Part shown: positions 14,105-18,600 of the stretch, piece by piece
Position numbering within the stretch: the first letter of the stretch is position 1
Layout of the letters: each line of letters opens with the position of its first letter
Origin: Bacillota bacterium
Lineage (GTDB): Bacteria > Bacillota > Clostridia > Peptostreptococcales > Anaerovoracaceae
Assembly: GCA_017936025.1 (NCBI GenBank)
Contig: JAGBGL010000082.1
Coordinates: 1 to 18,600 of the forward strand
Length of the DNA stretch: 18,600 nt
Direction: 5' to 3'
The notes under the pieces: model-generated
The model's database searches: none
Seen by the model: only the letters and a program-made list of their open reading frames with translations
Told to the model about the DNA's origin: nothing
Position numbers and translations under genes: made by a program

Positions 14105-15242
14105 CCTTCTCAAACACCTTTCTCAAATTTTCATCATACGGCGGATACACTATTCCTTTTTCTGTAATAACCGCTGTAATATATTTGTGATCTGTCACGT
14201 CAAACGCCGGGTTATAAGTCTTTACGCCTTCCGGTGCCATCGGCTGTTCATACCACATTTTATATATTTCCTCACCATCACGCTCTTCAATAACTATATC
14301 TTTCCCTGTAAGCGTGTTTAAATCTATAGTAGAAGTCGGAACATACGTGTAGAATGGAATACCATACTCTTTTGCAAGTATCGCAACTCCGGAAGTTCCG
14401 ATCTTATTTGCTCCATCTCCGTTTGCTGCCATTCTGTCGCAGCCTACAACAACCGCCTGGACCCTGCCCTGCTTCATTACGGCAGAAGCCATATTGTCGC
14501 ATATCAGTGTGACGTCCACACCCGACTTGGAAAGTTCCCAGGAAGTAAGTCTCGCGCCCTGAAGCAGCGGTCTTGTTTCATCTGCAAACACTTTAAAATC
14601 ATAGCCTCTTTCCTGTCCCAGATGAATAGGCGCAAGGCATGTCCCATACATTGCAGTGGCCAACGTTCCGGCATTGCAGTGTGTGAGTATTCCCATTCCC
14701 GGCTCCAGAAGCGACAGTCCATATTCGCCCATTGCTTCGCATGCTGCAATGTCTTCTGCGCGGATAAGATGCGCTTCTTTCAGAAGTTCGTTCGTTATAT
14801 AATCCTGCTTCTCCTGCCATGGAAGTTCTTCCGGAGAAACTGATTCTAACGGCTCACTTCCGGATCCATTCAGCATCATTTTCTGAACGATACAGATCCC
14901 ATTATCAACAGAAGCCTTCAGCGCATACATTTTCTTTTCCATTCTGTCAAGCGCCCAGAACAGGTTCACCGCTGTCGGTCTTGAAGATGCCAGATATTCT
15001 TTTATATCATGATATTTCTGCTCAAAATCTTCAAATGATGCACACTGAAGATCTCTGACAGAAATATACATACCGTATGCCGCGGCAACGCCAATTGCAG
15101 GCGCGCCCCTTACTTTAAGTTTTTTTATAGCATCCCAGACATCTTCTTTGGTTTCCAGCTGCAGATAAACCTCCACACCCGGAAGCTGCGTCTGATCTAT
15201 AATGTTAAGTTTGTCATTTTCGAACCATACCGGTGAAATCAT
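14094..15242 (-). CDS. mtnA: S-methyl-5-thioribose-1-phosphate isomerase
   Basis: Converts 5-methylthioribose-1-phosphate to 5-methylthioribulose-1-phosphate in methionine salvage or in the related 5-deoxysugar disposal route. It has 382 residues with RGAPAIGVAAAYG (about 45-57), HCNAGTLATA in which C189 is the catalytic cysteine, and GCDRMAANGDGANKIGT in which D269 is the catalytic aspartate. TFDVT-like NPAFDVT ends the fold. It is slightly longer than common MtnA proteins because of an acidic loop near residues 124-147. AAGGAG is 8 bases before the ATG at 15242; an in-frame GTG nine bases upstream is too close. No mtnK, mtnP or other salvage gene is in the window. It is the first gene of the six-gene operon. 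Confidence 0.96.
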   Translation of the reverse strand: MISPVWFENDKLNIIDQTQLPGVEVYLQLETKEDVWDAIKKLKVRGAPAIGVAAAYGMYISVRDLQCASFEDFEQKYHDIKEYLASSRPTAVNLFWALDRMEKKMYALKASVDNGICIVQKMMLNGSGSEPLESVSPEELPWQEKQDYITNELLKEAHLIRAEDIAACEAMGEYGLSLLEPGMGILTHCNAGTLATAMYGTCLAPIHLGQERGYDFKVFADETRPLLQGARLTSWELSKSGVDVTLICDNMASAVMKQGRVQAVVVGCDRMAANGDGANKIGTSGVAILAKEYGIPFYTYVPTSTIDLNTLTGKDIVIEERDGEEIYKMWYEQPMAPEGVKTYNPAFDVTDHKYITAVITEKGIVYPPYDENLRKVFEKDEK

Positions 15243-15274
15243 ATAACACACTCCTTAAAAAAGTCTTACAGATT

Positions 15275-15283
15275 ATTTTATCA
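15275..15283 (-). promoter_or_regulatory. Extended -10 promoter before mtnA
   Basis: TGATAAAAT on the minus strand (-10 hexamer 15275-15280 with TGn). The -35 position has no good match. The predicted start near 15268 gives a leader of about 26 bases, too short for a SAM or other riboswitch. It lies between the preceding terminator and mtnA. Confidence 0.55.
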
Positions 15284-15302
15284 TATTTCAGTCCAAAAAG
15301 CT

Positions 15303-15333
15303 AAAAAAAGAGAACCGCTATTGCGGTTCTCTT
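15303..15333 (-). terminator. Rho-independent terminator of the aminotransferase gene
   Basis: A perfect 11-bp stem AAGAGAACCGC / GCGGTTCTCTT with a four-base loop, followed on the minus strand by TTTTT. It separates the highly expressed aminotransferase from the mtnA operon. Confidence 0.93.
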
Positions 15334-15375
15334 ATGTATTTGCTTTTAAAAAGTATTCGACTTATAAGTTAGATC

Positions 15376-16758
15376 TTACAGGTTGAAAGCTTCTTTAGTT
15401 GCAGCCAGAGCTTCGTCCAGAACAGCCAGTACTCTGTCGATGGATTCGTAAGTCTGAGTTGCAGGTGGTTCGATTCTTACTGTCTTAGCGTTAACTAATG
15501 TACCAGCTACCATAACTTTTCTGTCGAACATTTCTTTAGTTACGTTGTAACCAACTTCTGCTTCTGGGAATTCCATGCAGATCAGCATGCCAGCGCCTCT
15601 GAATGTTTTCAGAACTGTAGGATATTTTTCCTGTAATTTAGCCAGTCCAGCCAGGTAGTAGTCACCTTTTTCTTTCATCTGTCCAGGAATGTCGTTTTCG
15701 ATCATGTATTTGATTGTAGCGATCATTGCGGAGCAAGCCAGAGGGTTACCACCGAATGTTGGGGAACCTAAGATCCATGGGTTGGAGAACATTTTGCCTT
15801 CTTCTCCAGTACCGATACCGGATTTTTCATAAGTCCAAGGTCTTGCAACGATACCTGTGATAGGAACTACACCACCGGAAGTAGCTTTACCGAATGTCAT
15901 GATGTCTGGAGTAACATCGTCGTGGTTAACTCTGAACCAAGTACCAGTTCTACCGAAACCAGTCTGGATTTCGTCAGCGATCAGGCAGCAGCCATATTCG
16001 TCAGCGATAGCTCTCAGTTCTTTCATGTATCCATCTGGTGGAATGATAACTCCGCCTTCACCCTGGATTGGTTCTACGATGATACCAGCAACTTTTTCGC
16101 CAACTGCTGTTAAGTTCTTAACTGCAGCTCTTGTAGCTTCTGCGTTACCGTATTCAACGTGCTGAACCTGCTGGATCATTGGGATGTAGTCTTCTCTGTA
16201 AGCAGCTTTACCACCCATGGAGATAGCGCCCATGGATTTGCCGTGGAATGCGTTTACTGTGGAGATGAACCATTTTCCGCCTGTAGCCAGTCTAGCCAGT
16301 TTCAGAGCCATTTCTACAGCTTCTGCACCACCGTTAGTCAGGAAGGAGTACTGCAGGTCGCCAGGAGTAACCATAGCGATCAGTTTGCACAGGTAACCTC
16401 TCAGTGGGTCAACCAGTTCCTGGGAGTGCAGGCAGTATCTGTCTAACTGAGCAGCAACAGTCTTTTTGATCTGTCTGTTGTTGTGTCCGCAAGCATAGAT
16501 ACCGAATCCGCCTAAGCAGTCGATAAATTCAACGCCGTTCAGATCTCTGAATACGTCGCCGTCATCTTCCCATTCTACGAACGCAGAGTCAGTGGATACA
16601 GATTTTCTGTATTCTAACCAACCTGGGTTGTAGTATTTGTTAAAGTTTTCGATAGATTCGTCATGGATAGCAACCTTATCTTCTGGAGCCAGTTCGTCTT
16701 TTTCGATGTACTCACATACGCGAGTTGCCAGTTCTAATGCTTTTTTTAAATCAGCCAT
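15376..16758 (-). CDS. patA: Class III aminotransferase, putrescine aminotransferase type
   Basis: A PLP enzyme of 460 residues very close in length and sequence to E. coli PatA (YgjG): shared blocks include NPGWLEYRKSV, FIDCLGGFGI, LHSQEL-DPLR, EPIQGEGGVI, TFGGNPLACSA and VAGTLVNAKTVRIEPP. PLP contacts are visible: NGG (142-144), F171-H172, D262 and Q265 in ADEIQTG, the Schiff-base K291 in FGKATSGG, and T334. It transfers the amino group of putrescine (or related diamines) to 2-oxoglutarate, giving 4-aminobutanal. Codons are strongly biased (CCA for Pro, TTA/CTG for Leu, GGT/GGA for Gly, AAC, TTC, ATC), unlike all neighbours, so it should be abundant. A single gene with promoter, leader hairpin and terminator. 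4-aminobutyrate or ornithine as substrates remain possible. Confidence 0.9.
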   Translation of the reverse strand: MADLKKALELATRVCEYIEKDELAPEDKVAIHDESIENFNKYYNPGWLEYRKSVSTDSAFVEWEDDGDVFRDLNGVEFIDCLGGFGIYACGHNNRQIKKTVAAQLDRYCLHSQELVDPLRGYLCKLIAMVTPGDLQYSFLTNGGAEAVEMALKLARLATGGKWFISTVNAFHGKSMGAISMGGKAAYREDYIPMIQQVQHVEYGNAEATRAAVKNLTAVGEKVAGIIVEPIQGEGGVIIPPDGYMKELRAIADEYGCCLIADEIQTGFGRTGTWFRVNHDDVTPDIMTFGKATSGGVVPITGIVARPWTYEKSGIGTGEEGKMFSNPWILGSPTFGGNPLACSAMIATIKYMIENDIPGQMKEKGDYYLAGLAKLQEKYPTVLKTFRGAGMLICMEFPEAEVGYNVTKEMFDRKVMVAGTLVNAKTVRIEPPATQTYESIDRVLAVLDEALAATKEAFNL

Positions 16759-16785
16759 TTTAAATTGACCTCCCTTTTCTTTTTT

Positions 16786-16806
16786 CGGCAGAGCATAAAT
16801 CTGCCG
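16786..16806 (-). other. Leader hairpin before the aminotransferase
   Basis: A 7-bp stem CGGCAGA / TCTGCCG with a seven-base loop in the predicted mRNA leader (transcript start near 16822), directly upstream of a purine-rich stretch and the GGGAGG binding site. A 5' hairpin of this kind commonly stabilises abundant mRNAs. No U-run follows, so it is not a terminator. Confidence 0.6.
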
Positions 16807-16828
16807 TAATAAATTTTGTTATGGCTTT

Positions 16829-16857
16829 ATTATACACAAAAGGAAATATAAAGTCCA
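16829..16857 (-). promoter_or_regulatory. Sigma-A promoter for the aminotransferase
   Basis: On the minus strand: -35 TGGACT (16852-16857), 17-base spacer, -10 TATAAT (16829-16834, preceded by TG). The -10 is perfect while the -35 matches 4 of 6. The palindrome cluster starts only a few bases upstream of the -35, where activators bind. Confidence 0.78.
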
Positions 16858-16864
16858 TACCCGA

Positions 16865-16961
16865 ACCTGTTTTTCTTTTAAATTTATCAGATAAATGTGT
16901 TAATTATCTCATAAATGCACCACGTCTCATTATACGTCTCATTAATGAGATTAAAACAGGT
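16865..16961. promoter_or_regulatory. Operator-like palindromes and direct repeats between patA and the DUF368 gene
   Basis: Four nested elements are visible. (1) ATTTATC-A-GATAAAT at 16882-16896, a perfect 15-base odd palindrome. (2) AATTATCTCATAAAT at 16902-16916, differing from (1) at three positions and lying exactly 20 bases further on. (3) ACGTCTCATTA twice, at 16922-16932 and 16934-16944, with a 12-base period; the second copy runs into the perfect 14-base palindrome TCTCATTAATGAGA (16937-16950). (4) An outer inverted repeat ACCTGTTTT (16865-16873) / AAAACAGGT (16953-16961) enclosing all of them. The core TCTCAT recurs three times. The set lies upstream of both divergent promoters, so one or more regulators probably bind here. 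No regulator gene is nearby. Confidence 0.6.
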
Positions 16962-17001
16962 GTTGCATCACACTTTTCGGTTCATCATCCCAAAACATCA
17001 C

Positions 17002-17030
17002 TGGACATTACCTCCTTCAGCTAGTACAAT
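17002..17030 (+). promoter_or_regulatory. Sigma-A promoter for the DUF368 gene
   Basis: -35 TGGACA (17002-17007), 17-base spacer, -10 TACAAT (17025-17030); each hexamer matches 5 of 6. Predicted start near 17037, leader about 31 bases with AAAGGA before the ATG. Together with 16829-16857 it leaves the stretch 16858-17001 for regulation. Confidence 0.75.
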
Positions 17031-17067
17031 AAATTTTATATATTATATATGAAAGGATTTTCAATTC

Positions 17068-17880
17068 ATGCTAGAAACAGCCAAAACTTTTATTTACGGT
17101 GCACTGATCGGAATCGCCAATGCCATCCCCGGTGTCAGCGGCGGAACAATGGCCGTAATACTTAATATATTTGACAAAATAATGTATGCAGTCAGCCTCA
17201 AAAATCTAAAAAACAACCTGAAGTTCCTGGTGCCTCTGGCTTTGGGTGCTGTGGCAGGAATATTCGCACTCAGTAATGTAATCGTAGCACTGCTCGAGAC
17301 TCATGAAATGCTCCTGAACTTCTGCTTCATAGGCCTTATTATAGGAAGTCTTCCTTCCATATATAAAAGAGCACGTGGCAAGGAAGTCAAAGGCCGCAAT
17401 CTTATCCTGTGCGCACTCGCATTTGCATTTATGATATTCATGGGTTCTCTGAATCAGGGAGATTTCGCAAACAGAACACTGGATGACATGGGAGGTATGA
17501 CTGTCTGGTTCTGTATCTATCTCATTCTGACCGTATGTATCAGTACAATCGCAATGATTCTTCCGGGAATAAGCGGATCACTGATAATGCTCCTTTTCGG
17601 AGTATACACTGTCGTTATGGGCGCGATAGCTGATTTGGATTTCCTGCTTATGATTCCAATCGGCATAGGGGTTTTAAGCGGATTATTCATAGGTGTAAAG
17701 GTCATCAAAAATATGCTCACAAGTCACCCGCAAGCACTGTATTTCATAATCCTGGGACTGGTCGCAGGATCAGTTTTCGCAATATATCCGGGCTTTACGT
17801 TCAACATGGACGGTATAGTTTCTCTGATCGGCATGGTTATATTCGGACTCGCCGCATACTTCCTCGCCAGCAGAAAGTAA
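17068..17880 (+). CDS. popT: DUF368 membrane protein, PopT-family undecaprenyl-phosphate translocase
   Basis: An integral membrane protein of 270 residues with about eight helices. The two family marks are present: PGVSGGT at 21-27 and PGISGS at 166-171, one in each half of the protein, as expected for an inverted-repeat fold. DUF368 proteins were recently shown to return undecaprenyl phosphate to the inner face of the membrane, so that the lipid carrier can be reused for peptidoglycan and other wall polymers. That function is carried over from the family and is not proven for this protein. AAAGGA lies about 11 bases before the ATG. It is a single gene between a good promoter and a terminator, divergent from the aminotransferase. 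Confidence 0.9.
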   Translation: MLETAKTFIYGALIGIANAIPGVSGGTMAVILNIFDKIMYAVSLKNLKNNLKFLVPLALGAVAGIFALSNVIVALLETHEMLLNFCFIGLIIGSLPSIYKRARGKEVKGRNLILCALAFAFMIFMGSLNQGDFANRTLDDMGGMTVWFCIYLILTVCISTIAMILPGISGSLIMLLFGVYTVVMGAIADLDFLLMIPIGIGVLSGLFIGVKVIKNMLTSHPQALYFIILGLVAGSVFAIYPGFTFNMDGIVSLIGMVIFGLAAYFLASRK

Positions 17881-17887
17881 GCACAGC

Positions 17888-17928
17888 AAAGGGCTTCCAC
17901 ATCAAAACAGCGGAAGTCCTTTTTATTT
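17888..17928 (+). terminator. Rho-independent terminator of the DUF368 gene
   Basis: AAAGGGCTTCC pairs with GGAAGTCCTTT over 11 pairs (one G-U) with a 13-base loop, followed by TTTTTATTT. It begins 8 bases after the stop. The minus-strand side has only a short U-run, so termination of the converging gene is less sure. Confidence 0.85.
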
Positions 17929-17934
17929 ACCGGA

Positions 17935-18600
17935 TCATATATAGTTACTGATTATATCGTTCATTTTCTTATCCCATTCCGTCTGGTCCGTAATGGTATC
18001 TATGATCTGCGCAAATCTGATTTTTGCATTATCCTGAAGATGCGGCATGTCACTCAGGAAATTTACATAACGCAGGCGTCTTGCAAGCTGGAACTCTTTA
18101 CGTTCTCTTTCCGGAAGTCCAAGATAATCATCGATCTTCTTTATCATCGCCGCCTTATCATGCACAAGGCTTCCTTCCAGATCCTGCAGCAGATTGATCA
18201 TATGATCGCTGATCAGTCTGGTATTCCTTACATCCGTTTTCTCGATCAGCGTACGCAATTCTATCAATTTTTCCTCTTCACTGCAGATAATCAGATTTCC
18301 TGACAGGTAATCTTCGTACAGATCCGTGTCAGCTTTTACCGCCGCTGTACGGATGCGCACAAAATCAGGATCAACCTGACTGACTACATTTGCCATACCG
18401 AGAGCATTGTCTTCTGACAGCCGTTTGCCGCCCAGACCCGGCATAAAATAAACAGAAAGTTCTAGACCTCCGGCTTTGATATTCTGCCCTGCAGTAATTT
18501 CCTCCCGGGCCGTCACGCCTTTATTTACCAGCTGAAGCACTGCGTCAGAACCGGTCTCAAACCCTGAATGGATACGGTCAAGTCCAGCATCCTTAAGTTC
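17935..18600 (-). CDS. Radical SAM protein, 5' end missing
   Basis: The C-terminal 221 residues of a protein whose frame is open to the right edge. A GTG within the frame at 18540 is internal, because coding continues upstream through LKDAGLDRIHSGFETGSDA and into VLQLVNKGVT. The block GFETGSDAVLQLVNKG is the typical strand-loop-helix of the radical SAM TIM barrel (SG-x-ESGSD-x-VL pattern). VYFMPGLGG is the later barrel strand and VRIRTAAV follows. The CX3CX2C cluster motif should lie beyond the window. Residues from about 140 form a helical C-terminal region seen in many clostridial radical SAM proteins of unknown reaction (COG1032-like). It converges on the DUF368 gene. Confidence 0.82.
   Translation of the reverse strand, partial: ELKDAGLDRIHSGFETGSDAVLQLVNKGVTAREEITAGQNIKAGGLELSVYFMPGLGGKRLSEDNALGMANVVSQVDPDFVRIRTAAVKADTDLYEDYLSGNLIICSEEEKLIELRTLIEKTDVRNTRLISDHMINLLQDLEGSLVHDKAAMIKKIDDYLGLPERERKEFQLARRLRYVNFLSDMPHLQDNAKIRFAQIIDTITDQTEWDKKMNDIISNYI

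Noticed and set aside
15243..15275. SAM riboswitch before mtnA
   Set aside because: The leader between promoter and start is only about 26 bases and shows no multi-helix structure.
16759..17067. Small protein genes in the patA-popT gap
   Set aside because: The only frames are short, lack binding sites and run through both promoters and the palindromes.
17888..17928. GCTTCC/GGAAG hairpin similar to the one at 9507-9542, possible repeat family
   Set aside because: Both are ordinary terminators at gene ends; the shared core is short and the loops and flanks differ.

Overview
This window is a gene-dense, moderately AT-rich stretch from a low-GC Gram-positive anaerobe, most likely a Clostridia or Eubacteriales member. 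The evidence is AGGAGG-type ribosome binding sites, near-consensus sigma-A promoters with 17-bp spacers, ScpA/ScpB condensin genes, a sortase-anchored surface protein, zinc-ribbon membrane proteins, a two-gene ThrE exporter and a highly expressed putrescine-type aminotransferase. The gene set would fit an amino-acid or amine-fermenting gut or soil clostridium, but no marker here fixes the genus. I see no rRNA, tRNA, CRISPR array, insertion sequence or phage gene. It reads as a core chromosomal region with some accessory genes.

Left part (1-6600): a truncated RsuA/RluB-type pseudouridine synthase (minus) is divergent from a split threonine/serine exporter pair (plus), with interleaved promoters between them. 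The exporter pair converges through a bidirectional terminator on a minus-strand operon. That operon consists of an Mrp/Nbp35-like Fe-S scaffold ATPase, a 42-residue one-helix membrane protein and a lipoprotein, and is driven by a consensus promoter. Upstream lie a FAD-dependent oxidoreductase with an unusual cysteine cluster, and a secreted protein with a thioester-like domain, a SpaA-like domain and a C-terminal sortase signal.

Middle part (6600-9500): two single-gene minus-strand units. One is an AMP-forming acyl-CoA ligase with complete motifs. The other is a zinc-ribbon membrane protein with an exported domain of unknown function.

Long operon (9549-15242, minus): mtnA, an EamA transporter, scpA, scpB, a MATE exporter and a PyrK-like flavin/Fe-S reductase subunit are packed with overlaps or gaps of 2-41 bases. 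A promoter lies before mtnA and a terminator after the reductase. Chromosome segregation genes are thus co-transcribed with a methionine-salvage isomerase, two transporters and a redox protein.

Right part (15300-18600): a class III aminotransferase closely resembling E. coli putrescine aminotransferase, with codon usage of a very highly expressed gene, is divergent from a DUF368 membrane protein (PopT, undecaprenyl-phosphate translocase family). The 309-base gap between them holds two good promoters and a dense set of palindromes and direct repeats that look like operators. This is the best candidate for undescribed regulation in the window. The last gene is a radical SAM protein cut by the right edge.

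Several starts were revised from the longest reading frame: TTG at 6482, GTG at 4867, ATG at 2608, ATG at 15242 and ATG at 14104. Each was chosen on ribosome-binding-site spacing or promoter position.
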